In this document: piece after piece, positions 9,208-17,003 of the stretch
Layout: each line of letters begins with the position of its first letter
Numbering within the stretch: the stretch's first letter is position 1
The notes under the pieces: generated by a model
Databases searched by the model: none
What the model saw: only the letters and a program-made list of their open reading frames with translations
Told to the model about the DNA's origin: nothing
Translations under genes and position numbers: made by a program
Origin: an uncultured Eubacteriales bacterium
Lineage (GTDB): Bacteria > Bacillota > Clostridia > Lachnospirales > Lachnospiraceae
DNA: 34,517 bases
Direction of reading: 5' to 3'
NCBI GenBank assembly: GCA_900318615.1
Contig: ONLK01000011.1
Coordinates: forward strand, 1 to 34,517

Positions 9208-10890
9208 TCATCTCAAAATATACAGTTTTCTGCATATCCTGAGAATAGCCTGCCCGTGCGGCATTGTCTGAATCTCCCTTACCTCTATTCCGTGAAAGGC
9301 AACCAGCACGTACAGATACACAAACATCCCCACCAGGATGGCAAGAATGCAGGGCAGTGTGACTCCGATGAAATGATGAAACAGATTGTATACTCCGTAA
9401 GATACGAACGCCATGATAATGGAAGCGACGGTCGGAATAAAGAATGTCTTGTAAACTTCCTGACGATATCCCTTCAGAACCACCCGGATCGTGTGCGCAT
9501 TCAGCACGCATACGACAAGCGCAAATACCGTATTCGCCGCAATGACCGCGTATATGTTAAGGTTCAGCACCCGGAGAAATACGACAATGCAGACGACGTG
9601 AATAATCAGCGCAATCACATTGTGATACAGCGGCTCCTTCATCTTATCCATCCCCTGCAGGATAGATGTGGTAAGGGTCGACAGTGAATAAAGAATAATC
9701 ATCACAGCACCGGCTTTCATAATACCGATGGACAGAGGCATTCCGCTTGTGGGATGGAACAGCATGCTGATGATGGGTCCTCCCAGCGCCGCCAGGCCGA
9801 AGGCACAGGGGATGGAAAAGATCATGGTAAAGCGAATGGCCGAAGATATATTACGAATCGCCTTCTTTTTGTCTCTGCTGGCAATGGCCGCCGTCATGGA
9901 AGGCACAATGGCCGGTCCCAGTGAGGATGCCAGGGACAGTACCACGTTCATCAGTACGCGATATTTACCGACATAGATTCCCCAGATAATGCTGTACTGC
10001 TCTTCCGAATAGCCCTGGCTTTTCAGAACGGCATTAAAAATACCCTGATCCATAACGGTACTGATGTTGTAGACTACCGTCGAAAGAACGATCGGAATAA
10101 TTGTTGCAAGAAGCTCACGATATATTCTCTGACTTGACTCAAGACGCCGGGGCGGATCCGATGCCATCTGCCGTCTGAAGTTCGTGCGGCTGATCTGATA
10201 AACAATCATCATAAAGATAAGCGCAATGGTAACAGAGCCTACGGTTCCGAAAGTTCCGCCTGCGGCTCCCCACGCCGGCCCCAGCTGGCTGTTGCCGTTT
10301 TCAGCTGCCAGCTTTTCCCCGTACCGGAACATCAGCGCCGCACATACAACGGACAAAACCGCGTTGACGATCTGCTCAATGATCTGAGAAACGGCTGTCG
10401 GCACCATATTCCCGAAACCCTGGAAATATCCCCGGAAGGTACCTGTGATGGCAAAAATCAGGATTGCGGGAGCAATCACCCGGAGCCCGTACTTTGCGAG
10501 CTCAAAATTCATGACGTATCTGGTAATGATGCCGGCAAGCAGATAGGTAAGGATCGCCATGACGGCACCGCTGACAACCGAAAAACGCATGGCACAGCGA
10601 AATACCTTGTTGGCATTTCTGTACTCGCCTCTGTTGATCCGTTCGGACATCATCTTGGACAAAGCCAGAGGTACGGAAAAGGACGAGACCATCAGAATGA
10701 TGGAATATATCTCATTTGCCGTCGAATAATAGCTGTTTCCGCTGTCGCCGAGAATATTGGTCAGAGGTATACGGTAGACCATGCCGATAATCTTTGCAAG
10801 AATCGACGCAATGGCCAGAATGGACCCCTGAACCAGGAAATTTTTTCCCGCTGCTGATTTTAAGCCCGATTTCTTCTTCCTACTACTCAA
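9208..10890 (-). CDS. Polysaccharide/lipid flippase of the MOP superfamily (SpoVB/MurJ-like)
   Basis: This is a 560-residue membrane protein with about 14 hydrophobic segments and a basic N-terminus (SSRKKKSGLKSAAGKN). The first helix, FLVQGSILAIASILAKIIGMVYRIP in part, and the loop around residue 45 are characteristic of the SpoVB/MurJ/PST branch, which moves lipid-linked oligosaccharides across the membrane. The start is a TTG at 10890. An in-frame TAA lies two codons upstream, so no earlier start exists, and AAGGA lies ten bases before the TTG. An ATG at 10900 is out of frame and closes after five codons. The gene follows the DUF3048 gene by 25 bases. SpoVB, MurJ or an exopolysaccharide flippase cannot be told apart from sequence alone. 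Confidence 0.88.
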   Translation of the reverse strand: MSSRKKKSGLKSAAGKNFLVQGSILAIASILAKIIGMVYRIPLTNILGDSGNSYYSTANEIYSIILMVSSFSVPLALSKMMSERINRGEYRNANKVFRCAMRFSVVSGAVMAILTYLLAGIITRYVMNFELAKYGLRVIAPAILIFAITGTFRGYFQGFGNMVPTAVSQIIEQIVNAVLSVVCAALMFRYGEKLAAENGNSQLGPAWGAAGGTFGTVGSVTIALIFMMIVYQISRTNFRRQMASDPPRRLESSQRIYRELLATIIPIVLSTVVYNISTVMDQGIFNAVLKSQGYSEEQYSIIWGIYVGKYRVLMNVVLSLASSLGPAIVPSMTAAIASRDKKKAIRNISSAIRFTMIFSIPCAFGLAALGGPIISMLFHPTSGMPLSIGIMKAGAVMIILYSLSTLTTSILQGMDKMKEPLYHNVIALIIHVVCIVVFLRVLNLNIYAVIAANTVFALVVCVLNAHTIRVVLKGYRQEVYKTFFIPTVASIIMAFVSYGVYNLFHHFIGVTLPCILAILVGMFVYLYVLVAFHGIEVREIQTMPHGQAILRICRKLYILR

Positions 10891-10915
10891 AGCTTACCAT
10901 TCCTTCTGGTAAAAT

Positions 10916-12034
10916 TTATTGAATAACTACCTGATCGGCTGCCTGGCTGCGAACGAGGCAGATCCATGTTTTGCCAGGATTCATTTTAATTTCATTTCCG
11001 TCGGCATCATAATAATGTGTCGGTTCAAAATCTGCTGCATAGACAGGAACCGTGATATTGGGCGCTTCAATATCGACAATAAAATCCGTATCCTCCTGTG
11101 CATAATCATGACTCCATGTGATGTCGATGCATTTTCCGTTTGTGATGTACTTCCCGGTTCCGCTGCCGGTTACATCCGTCCACAGATATCCGTTGTCATC
11201 AAACGGAGTGCTGTTGCAATACTGCAGAATAATGTTCCTGCATGTCAGCTGGCTTCCGGAATTCTCGTCAATCTGGCTCTCATTGAACTGGCTTCTGTAA
11301 TAAAGCCCATCCTCCGCATTGTAATCAAATTCGGCATCGTTATAATCATATCCCGGCTTCACGACGGTGGCGTCCGCACCGCCCTCGTTGGTTGTCGGAT
11401 CGAAGGTGGAGGCAAAGGAGAAGACTCCCTCGTAGCCGTCCGGATAATTCATGTCATACCCCTTATACTCAATTCCGGCATGAAGCATGTCATAGTTTGT
11501 GAAGGCATTATGCGGAGCCTTGCGGTCATCGGCACGGTAAAAGGTTACATCTCCCTCCGGCTCCAGCCCATCCAGTTCCAGCGTCGAGTCAAGCCGGAGC
11601 AGCGGCAGCGCGTAAGCGGCTTCTCCGTAATGAACATACACTGCATTGAACTGTCTTGCAAAGTAGTAGAAATAGTTCCTGGCACTGCGGATAGAACCGA
11701 TTCTCGGAGCGTCCCTGTAATCCTCCATGATTCCGCAGATACGGGTAATCAGCCCTTCAACCTCCGCCTCTACCAGAACACCGCAGTTTTCAATACCGCA
11801 CTGCGGAACAGCATCGTAAATATTATTAAACATCAGGGCAATCGGACGCTGACGGCCAACCTCCACCGGAACCGTTGTTCCTGTCAGATAGCTCTGACAC
11901 GTCTGTCCGGACAATCCGTCTGCAGATGTTTCCGCTGTCCCCGCGGCATCTTCCGCAAAAGCTGCCGAAAAAACAGACGCCGATATCACCGCTGTCATCA
12001 GTATCGCTGTCATCTTTTTGGAAAGTAACTTCAT
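10916..12034 (-). CDS. Secreted DUF3048 (YerB-type) protein
   Basis: After a Sec signal peptide (residues 1-27, basic start, hydrophobic core, AFA before the cut), the protein has the DUF3048 N-domain. RPIALMFNN and the segment ending RICGIMEDY, with RIGSIRSARNYF after it, are typical of YerB-like proteins. A C-terminal domain follows after about residue 220. The open frame extends to 12142, but the ATG at 12034 has AGAGGAG seven bases upstream and begins the signal peptide, so I use it (372 residues). This also removes an overlap with ybeY, leaving a 17-base gap. B. subtilis YerB is a lipoprotein; here I see no lipobox cysteine, so it is probably released or held otherwise. The molecular function of the family is unknown. 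Confidence 0.88.
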   Translation of the reverse strand: MKLLSKKMTAILMTAVISASVFSAAFAEDAAGTAETSADGLSGQTCQSYLTGTTVPVEVGRQRPIALMFNNIYDAVPQCGIENCGVLVEAEVEGLITRICGIMEDYRDAPRIGSIRSARNYFYYFARQFNAVYVHYGEAAYALPLLRLDSTLELDGLEPEGDVTFYRADDRKAPHNAFTNYDMLHAGIEYKGYDMNYPDGYEGVFSFASTFDPTTNEGGADATVVKPGYDYNDAEFDYNAEDGLYYRSQFNESQIDENSGSQLTCRNIILQYCNSTPFDDNGYLWTDVTGSGTGKYITNGKCIDITWSHDYAQEDTDFIVDIEAPNITVPVYAADFEPTHYYDADGNEIKMNPGKTWICLVRSQAADQVVIQ

Positions 12035-12051
12035 ACGCCTGCTCCTCTCTC

Positions 12052-12564
12052 TTATCTTTGAATATTCAGCATTTCTAGAATTTCTTTCTGCTTCTTTTCC
12101 ATTCGTTCCGCTTCGGCCTTTTCCATATGATCGAAACCGCACAGGTGAAGAACGCTGTGAGTAATCAGGAATGCATATTCTCTCTTCACGGAGTGACCGT
12201 ATTCTTCTGCCTGGGAGATCACCTTTTCCGCATTCAGTACGATATCTCCCAGCAAAAGTTCTCCCGTCTCCGGATTAAAATTATCCCCGTCATTTCCGTC
12301 CCGCTCCAGGATGGAGAAATCCCCCTCCTTCTCATACTGAACCATCGGAAATGAAAGCACATCCGTCGTCTGGTCGATGCTGCGGAACTGTTGGTTGAGC
12401 TGACGAACCTCCCCGCTGTCCATAATGCTTACGTTAACTTCCGCTTCATATGGGCAGTGCAGAACCATCAGACAGCCTTCCACGACCCTCTGTGCCAGTT
12501 TTCTGGCATCTCCCAGTCTTTCCTCCAGATCTGTCTCTGAATCATTTTCATAATTAAGTGTCAT
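12052..12564 (-). CDS. ybeY: Endoribonuclease YbeY (16S rRNA maturation)
   Basis: YbeY is a zinc-dependent endoribonuclease in 16S rRNA 3'-end processing and ribosome quality control. The metal site is HSVLHLCGFDH at about residues 136-146, matching the family HGxLHLxGxDH with Ser in place of Gly at the second position. The upstream segments NQQFRSIDQTTDVLSFP and LLGDIVL are also conserved. The length is 170 residues, normal. The ATG lies three bases after the phoH stop, with AGGG eight bases upstream, so the two are tightly linked, as in many Firmicutes. Confidence 0.96.
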   Translation of the reverse strand: MTLNYENDSETDLEERLGDARKLAQRVVEGCLMVLHCPYEAEVNVSIMDSGEVRQLNQQFRSIDQTTDVLSFPMVQYEKEGDFSILERDGNDGDNFNPETGELLLGDIVLNAEKVISQAEEYGHSVKREYAFLITHSVLHLCGFDHMEKAEAERMEKKQKEILEMLNIQR

Positions 12565-12567
12565 GAT

Positions 12568-13632
12568 TTATACCCTGTTCTGACTGTTTTCTTCACGCCG
12601 TCTGTCACGCTCGCCGCGGCGGGCTGCGTCCTTCTCGTGAAGTGCTCTCTGCCTTGCGCGGTAGTCATTTTTTGTCTCGTAATCTTCATACGCTTTTACA
12701 ATTTTCTGAACCAGCGGATGGCGGACAACGTCCCGGCTGGTTAGATTGCAGAAAGCAATGTCGTCAATATTGTTCAGTACCCTGACCGCAACGTCCAGTC
12801 CGGACGCAGCGTCCGCAGGAAGATCTTTCTGTGTGAGGTCGCCGGTGACAATTACCCTGGACCCGAACCCGATTCGGGTAAGGAACATCTTCATCTGAGC
12901 CGGCGTTGTATTCTGAGCTTCATCCAGAATAATAAAGGCATTATCCAGCGTACGCCCGCGCATATAGGCAAGCGGTGCCACCTCAATCAGACCTTTTTCA
13001 GCATTTCGCTGATAACTTTCCGGTCCCATGATCTGGTACAGTGCATCATACAGCGGCCGAAGATACGGATCAACCTTGCTTTGCAGGTCGCCGGGAAGAA
13101 AACCAAGTTTTTCGCCTGCCTCAATGGCCGGGCGTGTCATAATGATCCGTCCGACATCTTCATTTTTAAAAGCAGTAACCGCCATGGCCATAGCCAGATA
13201 CGTTTTGCCTGTGCCCGCCGGTCCGATTCCAAACGTAATCATTTTATTGCGGATAGCATCCACATACTTTTTCTGACCGATGGTCTTTGGCTTTACCGGT
13301 TTTCCGCTGACCGTATGGCAGATCAGATCACTGTCAATATCGACCAGAGCACTCTCCTTATCCTCAAATGCCAGGGACAGGGCATAGTCAACATTCTGCT
13401 CCGTCAGTGTATTCCCTCTTCGGACAAGTTCCGTAAGGTTATCCAGCACCCGCACCGCCTTATCCGCATTTTGCTCACTTCCCAGCACTCTGGTCTGCCC
13501 GTCCCGGGTGAGCACCGTAACATTCAGTGTCCTCTCAATTTTTTTTATAAACTCATCGAACTGGCCAAAAATACTGCTCTCATACCCGGCAGGAACATGA
13601 GCGAACCGTTCCACCATACTCATACTAAGCAA
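12568..13632 (-). CDS. PhoH-family ATPase (PhoL/YbeZ)
   Basis: This PhoH-like P-loop ATPase is associated with RNA metabolism and ribosome maturation alongside YbeY. A KH-like N-terminal region (about residues 25-70) precedes the ATPase, which has GPAGTGKT at 137-144 and Walker B FIILDEAQNTT near 238. The C-terminus is a charged, Arg-rich tail. Two starts are possible: TTG at 13632, six bases after an AAGGAAGG ribosome site, or ATG at 13623, about eleven to fifteen bases from it. Spacing favours TTG, giving 354 residues; the difference is three residues. It is the first gene of the phoH-ybeY-DUF3048-flippase run and has an extended -10 promoter upstream. Confidence 0.95.
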   Translation of the reverse strand: MLSMSMVERFAHVPAGYESSIFGQFDEFIKKIERTLNVTVLTRDGQTRVLGSEQNADKAVRVLDNLTELVRRGNTLTEQNVDYALSLAFEDKESALVDIDSDLICHTVSGKPVKPKTIGQKKYVDAIRNKMITFGIGPAGTGKTYLAMAMAVTAFKNEDVGRIIMTRPAIEAGEKLGFLPGDLQSKVDPYLRPLYDALYQIMGPESYQRNAEKGLIEVAPLAYMRGRTLDNAFIILDEAQNTTPAQMKMFLTRIGFGSRVIVTGDLTQKDLPADAASGLDVAVRVLNNIDDIAFCNLTSRDVVRHPLVQKIVKAYEDYETKNDYRARQRALHEKDAARRGERDRRREENSQNRV

Positions 13633-13644
13633 AACCTTCCTTCA

Positions 13645-13658
13645 TCCGGCAAGCCGGA
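13645..13658 (-). other. Small leader hairpin before phoH
   Basis: TCCGGC-TT-GCCGGA forms a six-base stem immediately before the phoH ribosome site. It may influence translation start; it has no T tract and is not a terminator. Confidence 0.35.
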
Positions 13659-13677
13659 AAGTCACAATGTAGAGATT

Positions 13678-13686
13678 ATTATAACA
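13678..13686 (-). promoter_or_regulatory. Extended -10 promoter for phoH operon
   Basis: On the minus strand TGTTATAAT gives a consensus -10 (TATAAT) preceded by the TGn extension. No good -35 is present at 17 bases (GTGCAA), which is usual for extended -10 promoters. It lies about 45 bases upstream of the phoH start in an otherwise AT-rich gap. Confidence 0.5.
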
Positions 13687-13713
13687 GCATTTGAACTGAT
13701 TTGCACCATGGTT

Positions 13714-13745
13714 AAAAATAAATCTTACGCCCGCCGGACGGCAGG
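13714..13745 (-). terminator. Possible weak terminator after rlmH
   Basis: A CCTGCCG/CGGCGGG stem with a two-base loop lies just past the rlmH stop. It is followed after about eight bases by a T-rich stretch (ATTTATTTTT) on the minus strand. The distance to the T-run lowers confidence. Confidence 0.3.
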
Positions 13746-13756
13746 AATGGATTTCT

Positions 13757-14236
13757 TCATTTATGATAGGGTTCATGCCGGATTATCCGAAAGCTTCTGT
13801 AAACCTGTTCCAGAAGAATCACCCGCATCAGCGGATGCGGGAAGGTCATTTTAGAGAATGAAAGGGCTTCGTCCGACCGGCTCATAACCTCCGGGGCAAG
13901 TCCCAGCGAGCCGCCGATGATGAAATCGATGGTGCTCCTGCCTCCAATCGCAAGATCATTCAGATGCTCCGCCAGCTCCTCACTCGTTCTTTGCTTCCCT
14001 TCAATCGCCAGTGCAATTACATAATCCGAATCCCGGACATGTTTAAGGATGCGGATACCCTCCCTGCGCATAATCTCCGCTTTAACAGAATCCGCAGCAT
14101 TTTCAGGCGTTGGCTCATCCGGCACCTCCGCCACCGTCAGTGTACAATATCTCGACAGTCGCTTCGAATACTCCGCCACCGCTTCTGTAAAAAACTTCTC
14201 CTTAACCCTGCCAACCGTTATCAATCGAATATTCAT
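13757..14236 (-). CDS. rlmH: 23S rRNA pseudouridine1915 N3-methyltransferase RlmH
   Basis: RlmH is an SPOUT-class methyltransferase that methylates pseudouridine 1915 of 23S rRNA in assembled 70S ribosomes, using SAM. The start MNIRLITVGRVKEKF, the knot segment IDFIIGGSLGLAPEV at about residue 102-116, and the C-terminus ending EPYHK are all diagnostic. The length of 159 residues is exactly that of the family. The ribosome site is weak (AGAG with TTAGG next to the ATG). It sits between the nfnB terminator and the phoH promoter, so it is probably transcribed alone, but I could not point to a convincing promoter in the 50 bases available. Confidence 0.97.
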   Translation of the reverse strand: MNIRLITVGRVKEKFFTEAVAEYSKRLSRYCTLTVAEVPDEPTPENAADSVKAEIMRREGIRILKHVRDSDYVIALAIEGKQRTSEELAEHLNDLAIGGRSTIDFIIGGSLGLAPEVMSRSDEALSFSKMTFPHPLMRVILLEQVYRSFRIIRHEPYHK

Positions 14237-14286
14237 CCTAAGTCACTCTTCTATACAAAGCCCCTGCCGCTTTTCCGCGCCGGGGT

Positions 14287-14323
14287 AAAAAAAGGCGTAG
14301 CTTTCATTTTATGAAAGCTGCGC
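14287..14323 (-). terminator. Rho-independent terminator of nfnAB
   Basis: A 13-base stem (GCGCAGCTTTCAT pairing with ATGAAAGCTACGC, one G-U on the plus reading) has a three-to-four-base loop. On the minus strand it is followed by CC and seven T. It lies 57 bases after the nfnB stop. This is a textbook intrinsic terminator. Confidence 0.88.
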
Positions 14324-14379
14324 TCAAAATTCAATACCATCGTTACAGCCTGTCTGATCCGCGCTGCCGCAAAACTTCA

Positions 14380-15774
14380 TCAGGCCTCTTTTGATTTGAT
14401 AAACTGATCGATGCTTGCAGCGCCGACTTTTCCGGCACCCATGGCAAGAATAACGGTCGCCGCGCCTGTGACGGCATCACCGCCGGCGTAAACGCCTTCC
14501 TTCGTGGTTGCGCCGTCTTCGGTGGCGATCAGGCATTTCTTTTTGTTAACATCCAGCCCGGTGGTCGTTGAAGAAATCAGCGGGTTCGGAGTCGTTCCGA
14601 GTGCCATGATAACGGTATCGCAGCTTACTTCATACTCGCTTCCTTCGATCGGTTCCGGACGTCTTCTTCCGGATGCATCCGGCTCACCAAGCTGCATCTT
14701 AATCAGACGGATGCCCGTTACGTTGTCTTTGTCATCCGTAAGAATTTCCACCGGATTCTGAAGGAGATCAAAGATGATTCCCTCTTCCTTTGCATGATGA
14801 ACTTCCTCTGCTCTGGCCGGCAGCTCCTTCTCGGACCTTCTGTAAACAATATGTACTTCCGCGCCGAGGCGAAGTGCTGTTCTGGCAGCATCCATCGCTA
14901 CGTTTCCGCCGCCGACAACGACAACCTTTTTGCCGCAGTGGATCGGAGTATCATAATCCTCGCGGAAGGCCTTCATAAGGTTATTTCTGGTAAGGAACTC
15001 ATTGGCGGAGAATACCCCCTTTGCCTGTTCGCCCGGGATGTGCATGAACATCGGAAGTCCGGCACCGGAACCGATAAATACCGCTTCAAAGCCTTCCTTT
15101 TCCATAAGTTCATCAATCGTAACGGAACGGCCGACAATGGTATCGGTTTCGATTTTGACGCCGAGGCCCTTTACGTTTTCAACTTCTTTTTCGACAACTT
15201 CATCCTTCGGAAGACGGAATTCCGGAATACCATAGACCAGGACACCGCCGGCTTTGTGCAGTGCTTCAAAAATAGTTACATCGTACCCTTTCTTTGCCAG
15301 ATCGCCGGCACAGGTAAGTCCGGAAGGACCGGCACCGATGACAGCAACCTTATGGCCGTTCTTTTCCGCCAGGCATGCCGGCCGGATTCCGTGATGGCGG
15401 GCTGTATCCGCGACAAACCGCTCCAGCTTGCCGATGGAAACCGCTTCGCCTTTGATTCCGCGGATGCACCTGCCTTCGCACTGTGTCTCCTGCGGACATA
15501 CACGGCCGCAGACAGCCGGAAGGGAACTGGATTCGGAAATCACCTCGTAAGCCTTTGTGTAGTCTTTCTCCTTAACAGCCGCAATAAATTCAGGAATATT
15601 GATATTGACAGGACATCCTGCAATGCATTTTGCGTTTTTGCAGTGAAGGCATCTCTGTGCTTCCTCAACTGCTTCTTCTTCATTATATCCGAGGCATACC
15701 TCATCAAAATTCGTAGCGCGGACCTTCGGATCCTGTTCTCTTACGGGAACTTTCTTTAACATATCCTGTGCCAT
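14380..15774 (-). CDS. nfnB: NfnB/GltD-like NADPH-dependent glutamate synthase family flavoprotein (large NfnAB subunit)
   Basis: The protein matches the stand-alone GltD-like family (often gltA), which includes NfnB/SudA. An N-terminal ferredoxin-like domain has C42-x2-C45-x4-C50-x3-C54 (CLHCKNAKCIAGC) and a second Cys group, CGRVCPQETQCEGRC, near residues 89-103. Together these bind two [4Fe-4S] clusters. FAD-binding VIGAGPSGLTCAG lies near 145, and NADPH-binding VVVGGGNVAMDAARTA near 290. The start overlaps the last base of the upstream gene stop (TAATG). Because the partner is an NfnA-like subunit and no glutamate synthase large subunit is nearby, electron-bifurcating NADH-dependent ferredoxin:NADP+ oxidoreductase is the likeliest activity. 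That is an inference from context. Confidence 0.9.
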   Translation of the reverse strand: MAQDMLKKVPVREQDPKVRATNFDEVCLGYNEEEAVEEAQRCLHCKNAKCIAGCPVNINIPEFIAAVKEKDYTKAYEVISESSSLPAVCGRVCPQETQCEGRCIRGIKGEAVSIGKLERFVADTARHHGIRPACLAEKNGHKVAVIGAGPSGLTCAGDLAKKGYDVTIFEALHKAGGVLVYGIPEFRLPKDEVVEKEVENVKGLGVKIETDTIVGRSVTIDELMEKEGFEAVFIGSGAGLPMFMHIPGEQAKGVFSANEFLTRNNLMKAFREDYDTPIHCGKKVVVVGGGNVAMDAARTALRLGAEVHIVYRRSEKELPARAEEVHHAKEEGIIFDLLQNPVEILTDDKDNVTGIRLIKMQLGEPDASGRRRPEPIEGSEYEVSCDTVIMALGTTPNPLISSTTTGLDVNKKKCLIATEDGATTKEGVYAGGDAVTGAATVILAMGAGKVGAASIDQFIKSKEA

Positions 15775-16664
15775 TATTTGTCACCTCCGCAATTTCCGCA
15801 GCCGCCGTGATGTGTAGCGCCTTCCTGATATCTGAGCATAGCCTCGCCCTCTTCGGTCTTGTAAAGGGTTGCCCTCTGCATAGCCTTATTGAAATCAACC
15901 TTATGTCCGTCGAATTCCGGTCCGTCAACGCAGGCGAATTTCACTTCATCGCCCACGGTCAGACGGCAGGCGCCGCACATACCGGTTCCGTCCACCATGA
16001 TCGGGTTCATGCTGACGATGGTTTTGATGTTGTATTTTGCGGTAGTCAGGCAGGTAAACTTCATCATAATCATCGGTCCGATGGCTACACAGTAGTTGTA
16101 TTCATGACCTTCCGCAATCAGATCCTCCAGGCATTTGGTGACCATGCCGCTGCGTCCGTAAGAGCCGTCATCGGTCGTGACAAATACGTTGTCCGCAACC
16201 TTCTTCATCTTTTCCTCGAGAATGACAAGATCCTTTGTCTTTGCGCCAATGATCACATCGCAGCCGATCCCATGCTCGTGAAGCCACTTCGCCTGCGGAT
16301 AAACCGGAGCCGTTCCGACGCCGCCGGCGATGAAAATAATCTTCAGACTCTTCAGCTCATCCATGGACATTTTTGTCAGTTCACTCGGCTGTCCGAGCGG
16401 GCCGACAACATCTTCAAAATAATCCCCTGCCTTCAGGCAGTCTACATATTTATGCGTGCTGACGCCGACCGGCTGGAATACGATGTCAATGGTACCCTTT
16501 ACCGGATCACTGTCACAGATTGTCAGCGGGATACGTTCACTTACTTCGTCCATCTTCGTGATCAGAAACTGACCGGGAAGAGCACGTTTCGCCACACGGG
16601 GAGCTTCAACAACCATTTCATAGATGTTGCCCGCGAGGTTTCTTGCCTCCAAAATCTTAAACAT
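15774..16664 (-). CDS. nfnA: NfnA-like ferredoxin:NADP+ oxidoreductase FAD/[2Fe-2S] subunit
   Basis: This 296-residue protein is a ferredoxin-NADP reductase-like subunit related to NfnA and to PyrK/HydG-type proteins. It has an FAD-binding barrel (PGQFLITK, RIPLTICDSD), a nucleotide domain (FIAGGVGTAPVYPQAKW), and a C-terminal [2Fe-2S] site, GMCGACRLTVGDEVKFAC. The frame is open to 16739, but the ATG at 16664 has GGAGG six bases upstream and begins the conserved MFKILEAR, so I start there. The C-terminus carries an extra His-Gly-Cys tail, HHGGCGNCGGDK, beyond the [2Fe-2S] site. NfnAB couples NADH and reduced ferredoxin oxidation to NADPH formation in anaerobes. Confidence 0.9.
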   Translation of the reverse strand: MFKILEARNLAGNIYEMVVEAPRVAKRALPGQFLITKMDEVSERIPLTICDSDPVKGTIDIVFQPVGVSTHKYVDCLKAGDYFEDVVGPLGQPSELTKMSMDELKSLKIIFIAGGVGTAPVYPQAKWLHEHGIGCDVIIGAKTKDLVILEEKMKKVADNVFVTTDDGSYGRSGMVTKCLEDLIAEGHEYNYCVAIGPMIMMKFTCLTTAKYNIKTIVSMNPIMVDGTGMCGACRLTVGDEVKFACVDGPEFDGHKVDFNKAMQRATLYKTEEGEAMLRYQEGATHHGGCGNCGGDK

Positions 16665-16682
16665 AATGTACCTCCAGATACT

Positions 16683-16738
16683 TGCGCTCTGAAGACAAAC
16701 AGCCATTCTTCGTCTGTTTCTATCCCCGGCAGAGCGCA
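16683..16738 (-). other. Structured 5' leader of nfnAB
   Basis: A perfect nine-base stem (16730-16738, TGCGCTCTG on the minus strand, with 16683-16691) encloses 38 bases that can form an inner AAACAG/CTGTTT hairpin. It lies between the likely transcription start and the GGAGG site. I do not recognise it as a known riboswitch class. Confidence 0.45.
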
Positions 16739-17003
16739 TAAACTGAACTTATTGTCCTGCAATCAATAATAAAGTATAAAGCAGCTGTCTAAAAAAATCA
16801 ATCCCGGATTAGTCATTATCTCCATGTTTCATGCCGTAAATCCGGCGTTTTTGTATCTAGCTTCCAAATCCGGCGCCAATTTATGTCAGAGAAGTTGTTT
16901 ATATTTTGTCAATCCTGCCGGAACTCTTTCCTTTTTTATTTTATGCATCCGGCTCCGGCCGGGTCCTGCAGACTCATTGGTCCTGTCCGAAGCTGTTCCC
17001 GGT
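16739..17003. other. Intergenic region between ftsK and nfnA
   Basis: No gene is supported between 16665 and 17003. The part near nfnA holds the promoter and the leader listed separately. The remainder is AT-rich around 16880-16950 with a TTGACA on the minus strand but no matching -10 at 16-18 bases. Near 16948-16962 is a small GC-rich palindrome without a T tract. I see no clear terminator for ftsK. Confidence 0.5.
16773..16801 (-). promoter_or_regulatory. Candidate sigma-A promoter for nfnAB
   Basis: On the minus strand TTGATT, a 17-base spacer and TATACT. Predicted transcription starts near 16766, giving a leader of about 100 bases that includes the nine-base stem. Confidence 0.45.

Noticed and set aside
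10919..12028. Plus-strand open frame of 369 codons
   Set aside because: Antisense shadow of the DUF3048 gene.
15768..16769. Plus-strand open frame of 333 codons
   Set aside because: Antisense shadow of nfnA; the [2Fe-2S] and FAD motifs on the minus strand are clear.
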